A stretch of 64,000 nucleotides of DNA from Actinacidiphila acididurans (GTDB lineage: Bacteria; Actinomycetota; Actinomycetes; Streptomycetales; Streptomycetaceae). The stretch spans positions 248,001 through 312,000 of the forward strand of contig NZ_JADKYB010000009.1 in assembly GCF_016918855.1 (NCBI RefSeq). The letters are read 5' to 3'. Below, in pieces: positions 16,453-27,772 of this stretch; the stretch's first letter is position 1, and each line of letters starts with the position of its first letter. Below the pieces are notes generated by a model. The model made no database searches, was not told where the DNA came from, and worked only from the letters and a program-made list of their open reading frames with translations. The position numbers were made by a program, and so were the translations under genes.

Positions 16453-17352
16453 GTGGCCCGCACGACCGGCACCGATCTCGCTCCGCACGAACTGCGCGTC
16501 CTGGTGGCGGTCGCGGACGCCGGCGGCTTCTCGGCCGGGGCCCGGACGCTCGGCCTGACACAGTCCGCGGTCTCCCACTCGATACGCGGCAGCGAACGCA
16601 GGATCGGCGCCGTTCTGTTCGAACGCGGCCGCGGCGGTGCCAGGCCCACCCCGGCGGGCGAGAAAGCTGTGGCGCACGCGCGCCGCGTCCTGCGGCTGCT
16701 GGACATGCTCGTCGCCGAAGCGCGGGAAGCCGCCCGGCCCGAGGCGACACAGGGGCCCAAGGGCCCGCTGCGGATCGCCGCCTTCCGCAGCACCGCGCTG
16801 CACCTGCTGCCGCCGGTCCTGCAGCGCCTGCGCGCACGGCATCCCGGGATCGAGCCGCAGGTGCGGATCGTCCGCGAGCTCGGGCGCGGCACGGCGGGCG
16901 AAGTGGCCGACGGGCGGTCGGACGTCGCCATCGCCACCTTGGACGCATCGCGGCTCCCGGCGGGGCTGGTGGCGAGCGGACTCTTCGAAGAGAGCTACTG
17001 CCTGGTGCATCCGGCCGGGCACCCGGTTCCGCGCTCGCTGCCGCTGGTCGACTGGGCCGAGAACTGCGGCTCGTACACCCGCGCCTGGTGGGCCGCGCAG
17101 GACTGGATCCCCAGGGCCACGATCGAAGCCGAGGACGACGGAGCAGTGCTCTCGCTCGTGAGCCGGGGGCACGCAATGGCGATCATGCCCGCGCTCTCCC
17201 TGACCGGAGCACCGGACTCGATCGAGATCACCGACCTCGGACCGGATCGCCCGACCCGCCGCGTCGGCTACGTGACCACCCCGGAACTCGCCGGCTCCGC
17301 CGCCGTGCGCGCTCTGGTGCGGGAACTGCGGTCCGCCGGCTCCGCCCTGTGA
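16453..17352 (+). CDS. LysR-family regulator
   Basis: 299 residues with GTG start. The N-terminal winged helix is LRVLVAVADAGGFSAGARTL through GLTQSAVSHSIRGSERRIGA; the effector domain starts near GPLRIAAFRSTALHLLPPVL. Normally such proteins activate a divergent gene when bound to a ligand, here most likely the enone reductase. Length is standard. Confidence 0.88.
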   Translation: MARTTGTDLAPHELRVLVAVADAGGFSAGARTLGLTQSAVSHSIRGSERRIGAVLFERGRGGARPTPAGEKAVAHARRVLRLLDMLVAEAREAARPEATQGPKGPLRIAAFRSTALHLLPPVLQRLRARHPGIEPQVRIVRELGRGTAGEVADGRSDVAIATLDASRLPAGLVASGLFEESYCLVHPAGHPVPRSLPLVDWAENCGSYTRAWWAAQDWIPRATIEAEDDGAVLSLVSRGHAMAIMPALSLTGAPDSIEITDLGPDRPTRRVGYVTTPELAGSAAVRALVRELRSAGSAL

Positions 17353-17595
17353 CGGGCAGGCTCCGGCGAGGCCACGCAGGGGCCCCCGAGAACGGATAAC
17401 GCTGCGTGCGGAGCCCCTCTGGCGGCGCAGTCCTTCACGGCCGTGAACACGGAGCGGCGCTCACACTCCTCGAATTATCGATGGGCTGACCTCAACGAAA
17501 CGAGGGCCAAGGCTGTCTTTCCAGGGAATCGCCGCCGAAGCGGTCCCGTTGAGGACGTCGACACATTCATGCAGACACATCTGGATGGCTCAGCC

Positions 17596-17742
17596 ATGTC
17601 ATCGGCGACGAACGAAGGAACCCGAATCAGGGAAAAGGTGAAGCTCCCTGTAGCCGGCCTCCTGGCGTTCTTCACTGCGGGCCTCCCAGGAATCATCGAC
17701 GGAACGATTCCCGCGGGTCTGCCGCCGGACATGTCTCATGGC
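17596..17742 (+). pseudogene. Possible MFS transporter N-terminal remnant
   Basis: About 49 codons resemble the first transmembrane segment of major-facilitator exporters (VAGLLAFFTAGLPGIIDGTI, then PAGLPPDMS). Nothing resembling the other eleven helices follows: the OYE-like gene starts 78 bp later. The surrounding bases are less G/C-rich than neighbouring genes. Assignment is tentative. Confidence 0.35.
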
Positions 17743-17819
17743 GATTCCCACCCGAACGCCGCCATGAAGAGTGTCGAACGTATGTGTGCCCGAGGCCGTT
17801 GCCATGAGGAGACATCCCG

Positions 17820-18881
17820 GTGAGCCAGTTGTTCGAGCCCTACCAGTTGCGATCGTTGACCATCCCCAATCGCGTGTGGATGCCGCCGATGGCCCAGTAC
17901 AGCGCGGCGTCGGAAGGGCCGGCCACGGGTGCCCCCACCGACTGGCACGTCGCACACCAGGGCGCCCGCGCGGCCGGCGGCGCCGGCCTGATCCTGACCG
18001 AGGGCACAGGGGTGAGCCCGACCGGCCGGACCACCCCGTACGACCTGGGCATCTGGACCGACGCGCAGCTTCCCGCGTTCCAGCGGATCACCGGCCTGAT
18101 CACCTCGCTGGGTGCCGTGCCCGGCATTCAGCTGTCGCATTCCGGCAGCAAGGGGTCGACCGACCGTCAGTGGCTGGGCAGCAAGCGGCTCGGTCCGCAG
18201 CAGGGCGGCTGGCAGCCGGTCGGCCCCGGCGAACTGACCCTCGCCGACATCGACCGGATTGTCGAGGAGTTCGCCGCGGCCGCGCGTCGCGCAACCGCGG
18301 CCGGGTACCGGGTGGTCGAACTGCTCGCCGGGCACGGTTATCTGATCCACCAGTTCCTGTCGCCGTTCAGCAACCACCGCATGGATTCCTACGGCGGCTC
18401 GTTCGAGAACCGCATCCGGTTCGCTCTGCGGGTCGTGGACGCCGTGCGTGCCGTCTGGCCCGAGGACCTCCCGCTCTTCGTCCGCGTCTCCGCGACGGAC
18501 TGGCTCACCGAGAACCCGTCGGACGATCGCGAGGGCTGGACCGTGGACGACACCGTCCGCCTCGCGAAGGTGCTGGCCGACCACGGCGTGGACCTGCTGA
18601 ACATCTCGAGCGGCGGCATCGTCCCCGACGCGAAGATTGCGGTCGGCCCCGGCTACCAGGTCCCCTTCGCCGCGCGGGTGAAGGCGGAGACCGGAGTACC
18701 GGTCGCCGCCGTCGGCATGATCACCGAGCCCGAGCAGGCCGCCAAGATCCTTGCCAACTGCGAAGCCGACGCGATCCTGATGGGCCGTGAACTCCTGCGT
18801 CACCCGACCTGGCCCATCGACGCGGCCAAGGCACTGGGCGGTCAGATGCGGATCCCGCCCCAGTATCACCGCGCATACTGA
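17820..18881 (+). CDS. OYE-family NADH:flavin oxidoreductase with altered active site
   Basis: 353-residue TIM-barrel flavoprotein of the YqjM-like old yellow enzyme class: IPNRVWMPPMAQYSAASEG at the N-terminus, NHRMDSYGGSFENRIRFALR mid-protein, and GMITEPEQAAKIL at the phosphate-binding end. Classic residues differ: the substrate His pair (HAAHGYL) reads LLAGHGYL, so the first His is Leu; AHAGRK reads SHSGSK; the active-site Cys (PMCMYS) is Ala. It may be a divergent reductase or bind flavin for another task. GTG start with GAGGAGA about 7 nt upstream. Confidence 0.85.
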   Translation: MSQLFEPYQLRSLTIPNRVWMPPMAQYSAASEGPATGAPTDWHVAHQGARAAGGAGLILTEGTGVSPTGRTTPYDLGIWTDAQLPAFQRITGLITSLGAVPGIQLSHSGSKGSTDRQWLGSKRLGPQQGGWQPVGPGELTLADIDRIVEEFAAAARRATAAGYRVVELLAGHGYLIHQFLSPFSNHRMDSYGGSFENRIRFALRVVDAVRAVWPEDLPLFVRVSATDWLTENPSDDREGWTVDDTVRLAKVLADHGVDLLNISSGGIVPDAKIAVGPGYQVPFAARVKAETGVPVAAVGMITEPEQAAKILANCEADAILMGRELLRHPTWPIDAAKALGGQMRIPPQYHRAY

Positions 18882-19019
18882 CATCTTGCGGTAGAAACCG
18901 ATCCAGGCGCCCCGCCGGTCGCCGCCGCGCTGCGCGAGTCCGCCTCACGCGCCGACACCCTGCTGTCGTTCAGCCCCGAGTGCAAAGGCACCCCGTTCCG
19001 TGCTGAGGGGGCCGGTGCG

Positions 19020-19736
19020 TCAGCCGGTCGCGAGGTGGGGGTGGACCTCTTCGACACGGTCGCGCTTGGTGTACATGTCCCAGTAGAGCGAGGCGATGTC
19101 GGCCGGGTCGACGCGTGGATGCGCGGCGGCGAGGGGGTCGCCGGCTGCCGTGGCGGCCTTTTCGGCCTCGCTGCCGGTGATGAACGCGGCAACGGACAGC
19201 GTCCCTGCGTAGATACCGGACTCGGCGAGTTCCCCGTTGAGGGAGTACAGCCAGTTCCGGGCGGCGGCCATCAGCGGGCCGACGCCGCTGGCATGGGGCA
19301 TGGGGTGGACCGCGGTCGCGCCGGTGGTCATCAAGAAGGCGCCGTCGCCGCGCTCCTTCCACTCCGCGAGAACGGACTGGACGATGGCCAGCGGGGTGAG
19401 CACGAGCAGCGGAATGCCCTGGACCAGGGTGGCCGGTTCGAGCTGGGCGGCCGGGGTGAATCGGACGCTGGGGATCGGGCCGTACTCGATCACGTCGATC
19501 CGGCCGAACCGCTCGCGGATGGAGTCGACCACTGCCGGGATGTCCTGCGGCGCGGACAGGTCCGCGATGAATCCGGCTGCTTCGATGCCCTCGGCGCTGA
19601 GTTGGTCGACCAGGACATCGAGGCGGTCCTTGCGTCGGGCCACCAGGGCGACGCGGAAGTCCTCTTGGGCGAAACGACGAGCGACGCAGACGCCGAGGCC
19701 GGGGCCCGCACCGAAGACGGCGATCACTTTGGACAT
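19020..19736 (-). CDS. SDR-fold protein lacking the YxxxK motif
   Basis: 238-residue Rossmann protein of the short-chain dehydrogenase fold; the cofactor loop is FGAGPGLGVCVARRFAQEDF. At the site of the catalytic Tyr-xxx-Lys the sequence reads VGPLMAAARN, and the Ser site reads TTGATA, so the standard catalytic triad is gone. A subfamily with this pattern is common in actinobacteria, so it is probably a real binding or sensor protein rather than decay. It is divergent from an HxlR regulator. Confidence 0.8.
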   Translation of the reverse strand: MSKVIAVFGAGPGLGVCVARRFAQEDFRVALVARRKDRLDVLVDQLSAEGIEAAGFIADLSAPQDIPAVVDSIRERFGRIDVIEYGPIPSVRFTPAAQLEPATLVQGIPLLVLTPLAIVQSVLAEWKERGDGAFLMTTGATAVHPMPHASGVGPLMAAARNWLYSLNGELAESGIYAGTLSVAAFITGSEAEKAATAAGDPLAAAHPRVDPADIASLYWDMYTKRDRVEEVHPHLATG

Positions 19737-19820
19737 GGATACTCCTTCAAATGCCGTGGCAGTGACGATGAATGACGGAGGGCCCGGCCAGATCGCTACT
19801 TCATGGCCCGACCTGCAATT

Positions 19821-19858
19821 CATACTGTTTGTTCGTAACGCCATGATGGGCCAGTATG
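19821..19858. promoter_or_regulatory. Inverted repeat between SDR and HxlR genes
   Basis: CATACTG (19821-19827) and CAGTATG (19852-19858) are perfect inverted 7-mers about three helical turns apart. They may be half-sites for the HxlR dimer; the gap is long, so this is tentative. Confidence 0.45.
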
Positions 19859-19910
19859 GAAGGCGATACAAAAGGCACATCGGTGTGCGCGACGGAGAGG
19901 AACGGGCGCC

Positions 19911-20327
19911 ATGCAGGACAGCGCGGATATCGGGATGGCGGCCGCGGTCGGGCCGTGCGCGAGCATCCCCGCCGATCACATGGACTTCATCCGCCAGGTG
20001 CTCGACCGGGTCGGCGACAAGTGGAGCATGTTGATCATCGCCGTCCTGGAGGGCGGCCCGACGCGCTACACCGACTTGCAGCGCCAGATCCCGGGCATCT
20101 CCCAGCGCATGCTGACCCACACCCTGCGCCAGCTCACCGAGGACGGCCTGATCACACGGACCGCCTACGCCGAGGTGCCGCCGCGCGTCGAGTACGCCCT
20201 CGCCCCCCTCGGCGGCGGCCTGAACGAGATCGTCAAGCAGCTGATCGGCTGGGCGGCCGACCACCACGACGAGATCCGCGCCAACCGCTCCCGTACGGGC
20301 ACCGCCGCCTCCTCGTCCCGCTCCTGA
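19911..20327 (+). CDS. HxlR-family regulator
   Basis: 138 residues. Winged helix with DRVGDKWSMLIIAVLEGGPT, RYTDLQRQIPGISQRMLTHT and LRQLTEDGLITRTAYAEVPP, typical of HxlR. A Cys near the N-terminus (VGPCASIP) could be redox-active as in some members. It is divergent from the SDR-fold gene, its likely target. Confidence 0.88.
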   Translation: MQDSADIGMAAAVGPCASIPADHMDFIRQVLDRVGDKWSMLIIAVLEGGPTRYTDLQRQIPGISQRMLTHTLRQLTEDGLITRTAYAEVPPRVEYALAPLGGGLNEIVKQLIGWAADHHDEIRANRSRTGTAASSSRS

Positions 20328-20842
20328 GCCCCGGCGCCCACCGGCACTCGGGGATGCCGGGCGGCCTGGGCGAGGAAGCCGCCCGGCCCGCTGCCGCACC
20401 GAGTCGCCGCCGTCGTCGTCCTCGTCGAGGTGGACGGTTGCCGGAGCCGGATGTGTCACCGCGGTGCAGTGCCGGGTCTCACCGGGGAGGTGCGATCCAG
20501 CCTTCGTGTTCGTTCGGGGGAGGGCCTGGAGCGTTGCCGTGGTGTCAAGGCCCGTCCAGGGCTGCGGCGGGTGTCCGGTACGGCTTGACTCTGCATAGGT
20601 CGGCTCGAAGCTGCATCCGATCCAGCAGTGGCCGGTGTGACCTTGCATCGAGGGGCCGGACAGCAGGTCGCGGTGCTCGGAAGTCCCTTCGAGAATCTGC
20701 TGCTTGCCGCCCGCGACCGTGCTGACGGTGTGCGTACCGCCGAGCTCCTGCTCCAGCTGGGCGACCTGTGTGACGGCGGACATGGAAAGCGGGTGGACCA
20801 GGCCGGGCAGGACGGCCGGGGCCGGCACGGTGCGACGCGCGG
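20328..20842. other. Intergenic stretch without an assignable gene
   Basis: 515 bp downstream of both HxlR and the fumarase operon. Both strands have open frames, but none shows a family motif, a ribosome site or a plausible start. Confidence 0.4.
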
Positions 20843-22305
<1,463 letters not shown>

Positions 22306-22309
<4 letters not shown>

Positions 22310-23994
22310 GACGCACCTCCGCCGGCGTAGACCGGCTCCCACATGGCCGCCCGGACCGCCTGGGCGGGGTCGGCCGGTGCGGTGGTGGCCACTGCCTCGT
22401 CGATCGCGGCCCGGACGACGGCGGTCGCGGTGTTCGCGGACGACTCGCGGAGGTCCGCCACCGGCGGCAGCAGGGAGGCACCGGGATGTGTCGCGTCCAC
22501 TTGGCCCGCGACCGCCTGCGCCGCGGCCAGCAGCATGCCCGCCGTCACCCGCTCGGCTCCGGAGACGATCGTTCCCAGGCCCACCCCCGGGTACAGCAGC
22601 GCGTTGTTGGCCTGCGCGATCCGGTACGTCGTGCCGTCGTATTCCACCGGTGGGACCGGGATGCCGACGGCGACCAGAGCTTTGCCCCGGGACCAGGTGA
22701 TGACGTCCTGGGGCATGGCCTCGATACGGGAGGTGGGGTTGGAGATCGGGAAGATGATCGGGCGCTCGGTCCCCTCGGCCATCGCCTCGACGACCTCCCG
22801 GGTGAACGCCCCGTGCACGGTGGACGTGCCGAGCAGGATGGTGGGCCGGACCCGGCGCACGGTCTCCAGCAGGGAGGCGGCGCCGTCCTTTCCGGTGGCC
22901 CAGCCGGCCGTATCGGCCGGGTCGCGCGCGTAGGGCCGCTGGAAGTCGCGCAGGTCGGCCATGCCGCGGGTGAGCAGTCCCTGCTTGTCGACCAGCCACA
23001 CCTGCGCGGTGGCGTCCCCGGGCTGCGTGCCGTCACGGACCATCGCGTCGCGCAGCTCGTCGGCGATGCCGACCCCGGCGGTTCCCGCGCCGAAGACGAC
23101 GAGCTTCTGGTCGCGCATCGGCACGCCGCTGACCTCGACCGCCGACAGCACCGCGGCCAGCGTGATCGCGCCCGTGCCCTGCATGTCGTCGTTGAAGATG
23201 CGATAGGTGTCGCCGTACTTCTCCAGGATGCGGCGGGCGTTGCCGGGGCCGAAGTCCTCGAAGTGCAGCAGGGCGCCCGGGAACATCGACGAGGCGGTGC
23301 GCAGGTACTTCTCGATGAACGCGTCGTAGTCGGCGCCGCGCACCCGGGTGTGCCTGTTGCCCAGGTACAGGGGGTCCTTCAGCAGTGCCTCGCGGTCGGT
23401 GCCCACGTCCAGGGACACCGCGACCACGCGCCGCGGATCGATGCCGGCCGCGGCGGTGTACACCGCGAGCTTGCCGACGGCGATCTGGATCCCGCCCACG
23501 CCCTGATCGCCGATGCCCAGGATCTCCTCGGCGTCGGTGCACACGATCAGGTCCACGTCCTGTGGTCCCAGCCCGAGTGTGGCGAACGCCTTGCCGATGT
23601 CGTCGGGCCGGTCGACGGACAGGAACACGCCCCGCGGACGGCGGTATTCGTGGGAGTACTTCTCGATCGCCTCGCCGACCGTGGGGTCGTAGACGATCGG
23701 CAGCAACTCCACCAGGTGATCGGTGAGCACCTTGTAGTACAGGATCTCGTTGCGGTCGTGGAGCTGCTCCAGGTAGACGTTCTTGGCCAGGTCGTCTTCC
23801 TGCTCGAGCATTTGCTGATACGCGCGCTCCGCCTGCTGCTCCAGCGTCAGCACCGCGGACGGCAGGCGCCCGGTCAGCCCCAGCCCGTCCCGCTCGGCCT
23901 GCGTGAACCCCACACCCCGGTTACCGAACGGATCGGCCAGCACGCTCGGAGTGACGGGACTGCCCTTGCTGTTCCTGGTCACGATGATCTCCAT
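22306..23994 (-). CDS. NAD-type malic enzyme
   Basis: About 562 residues of the large malic enzyme class: L-malate + NAD(P) to pyruvate + CO2 + NAD(P)H. Landmarks: Tyr in [48 protein letters not shown], metal site [10 protein letters not shown] and [14 protein letters not shown], nucleotide loop [15 protein letters not shown], and [10 protein letters not shown]. Size and motifs match the NAD-linked form. The start is uncertain: ATG 23994 was used, but a GTG at 24036 with GGAGG immediately upstream is possible. It is translationally coupled to fumC. Confidence 0.92.
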
Positions 23995-24520
23995 GCGCGA
24001 TACATCTGCACCAAGCCCGACCAGGCACCTCGCCACGCCTCCTTCCAGCCTGCGCCCGAGGAGGCGGGACCGCTCGTCGATCTTCGGGCGACAGGCTCAA
24101 GCGCGAGTCATCTGCCGGGCCACGCCTGCCTGATGTCACCGCTGCCCGTCGGGGAGATCGGGTGGGGGATCGGGTGTGGGCTGCTGGGCGCGGGTGGCGC
24201 GCCGAAGACGAAGACTGGGGAGCGCCGCAGGGGAAAATGGCGGCGCCCCCGCGCAAAGGCGCCGCCGGTGCCGGCCCGTGTACGCGTGCTCGTCGACCCT
24301 GCGAAGGCGCCACGGCCGCTGCTGATCGGCTGGGCGAAAGCCCCTCGGCCAGGACCCGCTTGCCCAGTCCCGATCGTGTCTGCGGTCAGCGGGCTGGTCT
24401 GCATGGGGACTCCGCCCGAGTACCGGTCGAGAGAGCGACGGATGTGACCGTGCGCGCGGGCGCCAATGGCTTTGGCCGCTGCCCGCGGGCGGCGGATGCC
24501 GGACCGGCAGGATGGACGGC
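23995..24520. other. Divergent upstream region of the malic enzyme and DUF1003 genes
   Basis: Roughly 525 bp with no convincing gene. It holds a hairpin at 24239-24266 and must carry the leftward promoter for the malic enzyme operon and the rightward one for DUF1003; neither has clear hexamers. Confidence 0.35.
24239..24266. terminator. G/C hairpin in the intergenic region
   Basis: GGCGGCGCC and GGCGCCGCC form a 9-bp stem with a 10-nt loop. No gene ends here, so it may be a relic terminator or a structured 5' leader. Confidence 0.3.
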
Positions 24521-25051
24521 ATGAACTCGGTATCCGACGATCACAGCGGCCCTTCACGACCGCCCCGGAGCGGCCCCCGCGGACCTGTCGTGCGCCTTCC
24601 CCATGAGCGGATCCAGTTCGCCCGCATGCGCAGCAGGCAGGACCGGGTCGCCGACGCGATCACCTCCTTCGCGGGGACGATGCAGTTCGTCTACCTCCAC
24701 GCCGTCTGGTTCGCCGTATGGATCGCGCTGAACCAGGGCCTGCTGGGAGAGGGCGCGATCTTCGACCGGTATCCCTTCGGGCTGCTCACCATGATTGTCA
24801 GCCTGGAGGCGATCTTCCTGTCCACGTTCGTCATGGTCAGCCAGAACCGCCAGGCGGCGCGGGAGAATCTTCGGGCCGACCTGGATTTCGAGACCAACCT
24901 GCGGTCCGAGGTGTGGTCGGTCCACATAGGCAAGGCGCTGGGTCTGGACCCTCGGGAAATCGAGCAGCATGTCCAGCAGATCATCACGCAGAGCAAAGCC
25001 GGCATCGACGCCACGCAGCGCGGGACACCGGTCGATCCCGCGGATCTATGA
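24521..25051 (+). CDS. DUF1003 membrane protein
   Basis: 176 residues of the DUF1003 family, small inner-membrane proteins of unknown role. Order: a basic N-terminus, the conserved ADAITSFAGTMQFVYLHAVW into helix 1 (FVYLHAVWFAVWIALNQ), RYPFGLLTMIVSLEAIFLST as helix 2, then MVSQNRQAARENLRADLDFE and a soluble helical tail. ATG 24521 was chosen over 24512 because GGA lies about 8 nt upstream. Confidence 0.85.
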   Translation: MNSVSDDHSGPSRPPRSGPRGPVVRLPHERIQFARMRSRQDRVADAITSFAGTMQFVYLHAVWFAVWIALNQGLLGEGAIFDRYPFGLLTMIVSLEAIFLSTFVMVSQNRQAARENLRADLDFETNLRSEVWSVHIGKALGLDPREIEQHVQQIITQSKAGIDATQRGTPVDPADL

Positions 25052-25389
25052 CCGCAACGTTGATCTACGGCTGTGGCCAGGCCGCGCGGGAGCGCTTGGC
25101 GCCTCGGCCAGCGGGAGTACCGCGGCAGTCGGCCGCGCCGGGAGCGGGCCCCGTCTGATCCGTCCGGCACCGTGCGGCGGGAGGGGTGCGCCGTCGGACG
25201 GTGGTGCCGCCGGGTTGCGGGTGGGTTGTCACTGGGGGGTGCAAGACTCACCGGGCAGTGCTGCCGCTCGACAGGGAAAGCGCCGGTGGGGGAGACGGGC
25301 TCTGCCATGCCGGCCGTACCCGCAGCCCCCGGCCCCACCGATCTCACGCATCACCAGCTCGGACCCGCATCAGAAAGGCAGGACCCGCC
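25052..25389. other. Intergenic stretch without a gene
   Basis: 338 bp between DUF1003 and the PNPOx-like gene. No motif-bearing frame, hairpin or operator was seen; it presumably holds the promoter of the downstream gene. Confidence 0.4.
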
Positions 25390-25947
25390 ATGTCGACACA
25401 GGGATCCGCGAGGGAGCCCGCGGCCGAACTCGACGCACGCTACAGCTCGGCGACCAACCCGCGTCCCGGCGCCGAGGACACCGAGGCCATCGGGTGGGAG
25501 GAGGCACAGCGACTCCTGGCCGCCGCGGAGATCTTCTGGGTGTCGACGGTGCGGTCTGACGGCCGGCTCCACGTCACGCCGGTGATCGCCGCCTGGCACG
25601 AGGGGGTGCTCTATTTCGGGACGGGTCCGGCGGAGCAGAAGGCGAAGAACATCGCGCACGACGGCCACTGCGCGCTGACCACCGGCGGGAACTCCCTCAC
25701 CGAGAGCCTCGACCTGGTCGTCGAGGGCACGGCCCGGCAGGTGTCGGACCCGGCGCGCATCGAGGAGGTGGTCGCCGCGTTCGAGGCGAAGTACGGCGCC
25801 CACATCACCTCGCCCGAGGGCACCTTCCACGGCATCGGCGACACCTTCCGCAAGGGCGACACCCTGCTCTTCGCGGTGGAGCCGTCCACCGCGTACGGCT
25901 TCGGCCGCCAGGGCGGCGGGTTCAGCCACACGCGCTGGCGGTTCTGA
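25390..25947 (+). CDS. Pyridoxamine-phosphate-oxidase-fold (FMN/F420-binding) protein
   Basis: 185 residues of the split-barrel flavin-binding fold. IFWVSTVRSDGRLHVTPVIA, AWHEGVLYFGTGPAEQKAKN and LVVEGTARQVSDPARI form the first half; KGDTLLFAVEPSTAYGFGRQ is the C-terminal strand. Such proteins bind FMN or F420 and reduce small molecules; the specific reaction is not known. ATG at 25390; no partner gene is linked. Confidence 0.85.
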   Translation: MSTQGSAREPAAELDARYSSATNPRPGAEDTEAIGWEEAQRLLAAAEIFWVSTVRSDGRLHVTPVIAAWHEGVLYFGTGPAEQKAKNIAHDGHCALTTGGNSLTESLDLVVEGTARQVSDPARIEEVVAAFEAKYGAHITSPEGTFHGIGDTFRKGDTLLFAVEPSTAYGFGRQGGGFSHTRWRF

Positions 25948-26201
25948 CCACGGGAGCCGGGCCACCGGCCAGCCGACCCGCCGCAGGCATCCCGCGGGCC
26001 GACGGCGGATCGCCGACCGGCACCTGCGGACCGACTGCGGACGGGCCACCGGGCTCGCAGGTCGCCCCGCGTGAGCGGTCGGTCGGGGCGGTGCAGGAGG
26101 GTGCGGGCCTGGTCGGTGGCGGCGGGGCGGGACCGTTCGCCGTCGGGCCCTGTGCCTGCAGGAGGGCGCGGCCGGCTGCTCACCGGCTGCCACCGCAAGG
26201 G

Positions 26202-26648
26202 TCACCGCATGGTGGTGATCAGCCCGGCGTCGATCGTGACGTCCACGCCGGTGATGTTGGCGGCGCGCGCTCCGGCCAGGAAAGTGACCAGGCCCGCGAC
26301 CTCTTGCGGGGTGGTGAAGCGTCCCAGCGGCGTGTCGCCGACCGCCTGCGCCGCGATGTCCTGGGCTCGCCGGCCGGTGGCGTTCGACATGGTCCTGGCG
26401 ACGCCGCTGTCCCCGAGCCACAGGCCCGTGGCCACCGGGCCGGGACTGATCGAGACCACGCGGATGCCTCGAGGGCCCAGCTCTTTCGACAGGCTCTTGG
26501 CGAAGTTCGTCAGGGCCGCCTTGACCGCCGAGTAGTCGATCACCAGCGGATCGGGAAGGAAGGCGTTCACCGAACCCATCATGACGATCACACCGCTGCC
26601 TTGCTTCACCATGGTGGGGACCGCCGCGGGGGTGGTACGTACGGCTGC
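26202..26648 (-). pseudogene. 5'-truncated short-chain dehydrogenase
   Basis: The C-terminal 148 residues of an SDR survive, including the catalytic Tyr and Lys (DYSAVKAALTNFAKSLSKEL) and the final NITGVDVTIDAGL. The N-terminal half, with the TGxxxGxG cofactor loop, is absent: upstream codons are an Arg/Pro-rich stretch unlike any SDR. The reading frame stays open, so decay is recent or the start lies at a false join. Confidence 0.75.
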
Positions 26649-26933
26649 CACACAAAACTGACGCGGGAGCTGTGATGCCGCGCGCGGGAAGGGAGCCGTC
26701 GCGGCACGCCGCGGTTCCGTGCGTCCTGCGGCGGGGACTTCGGCGCACGGGACACAGCACCGCGCTGCCGCCCCCGCCGGCCACGGCCTGGGACGCCGCC
26801 GGACGGCCTGTGCCGTGGTACGCCGATGGTTGCAAAGGCATGCGCCACCAGGCGCCGTACGCTGTCCCGGCAGTCGGGCGTGCGGTACTGATTGTGCCGT
26901 GACGAACAAGAGGTTGAACGGATTGGCTCAGCC

Positions 26934-27608
26934 ATGACCGGGCCTCCTCCGAGCCCCGGCCCGGACAGACCGCTGCGGCTGGAAGACGCCGGCGAAGCCG
27001 CGTCGGCCTGGGTCACCCTGCTGACCACCGAGCACTACAACTTGCAGACCCAGCGTGCTGCCACGATCGGCGAGGTCAACGGACGGGCCAGCGTCTTCCT
27101 CGGCGCTGTGTCGGCCGGCCTCATCTCCCTCGGGTTCTACGGTCACGCCGGGCGCAGCGGGGGGACCGTCACCTTCTATGTGCTGGTGCTGTCGTCACTG
27201 GCGTTCCTGGGCGTGGTCACCTTCCTGCGATGCCTGGAAATCTCCATCGACGACCGGCAGTTCACCATCCGCATCACCAATCTGCGGGCCGTCTACGCGC
27301 AACTGGTACCCGAGCTGTCCCACACGCTTCTGGAATCCACCGGCGCCGAACAGGCAGTGGTCATGCTCACCCCTCGACGGCAGCCGTTCCAGCGGATGCT
27401 GAGCGTCGCGGGCAGTATCGGCGTTGTCACCAGCGTCATCATCGGTGCCGACATCGGCGTCCTGACGTTCGGACTTGGCGCCCCGCTGGCCGCTGCCCTT
27501 CCGATCGGAGTAGGGGCCGGACTGGTCGCGCTCTGTACGAGCGTCCGGTTCCAAAGCGCCCGCTGGCGCGGTTCCTACGCCTCCGAACCCGCCCGCAGGA
27601 ACGTCTGA
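26934..27608 (+). CDS. Four-helix membrane protein, function unknown
   Basis: 224 residues. Hydrophobic segments: ASVFLGAVSAGLISLGFYG, TFYVLVLSSLAFLGVVTFL, MLSVAGSIGVVTSVIIGADI and ALPIGVGAGLVALCTSV, so two hairpins flank a soluble helical region (DDRQFTIRITNLRAVYAQLV). The N-terminus (WVTLLTTEHYNLQTQRAATI) precedes helix 1. No family name was recognised. ATG 26934 was chosen; an in-frame GTG upstream at 26892 is possible. Confidence 0.65.
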   Translation: MTGPPPSPGPDRPLRLEDAGEAASAWVTLLTTEHYNLQTQRAATIGEVNGRASVFLGAVSAGLISLGFYGHAGRSGGTVTFYVLVLSSLAFLGVVTFLRCLEISIDDRQFTIRITNLRAVYAQLVPELSHTLLESTGAEQAVVMLTPRRQPFQRMLSVAGSIGVVTSVIIGADIGVLTFGLGAPLAAALPIGVGAGLVALCTSVRFQSARWRGSYASEPARRNV

Positions 27609-27772
27609 ATGCTCTGACCGCTGGGGTTCAGGAGCACAACGCGGTCGTCACCGCGGCCTTCACGTCGGCCCTCACCCGGCTCGCGTCGGACTTGGCGGCC
27701 CGTGGTGGACCGCAGAAGCCGGGCCCGCCGCCGCCGGAGGAGGGCGTGCCGCGGGCCCGGGACGGGTGCAGG

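Noticed and set aside
18882-19019. Short frame between the OYE-like gene and the SDR
   Set aside because: Too short, no motif, and no ribosome site; treated as intergenic.
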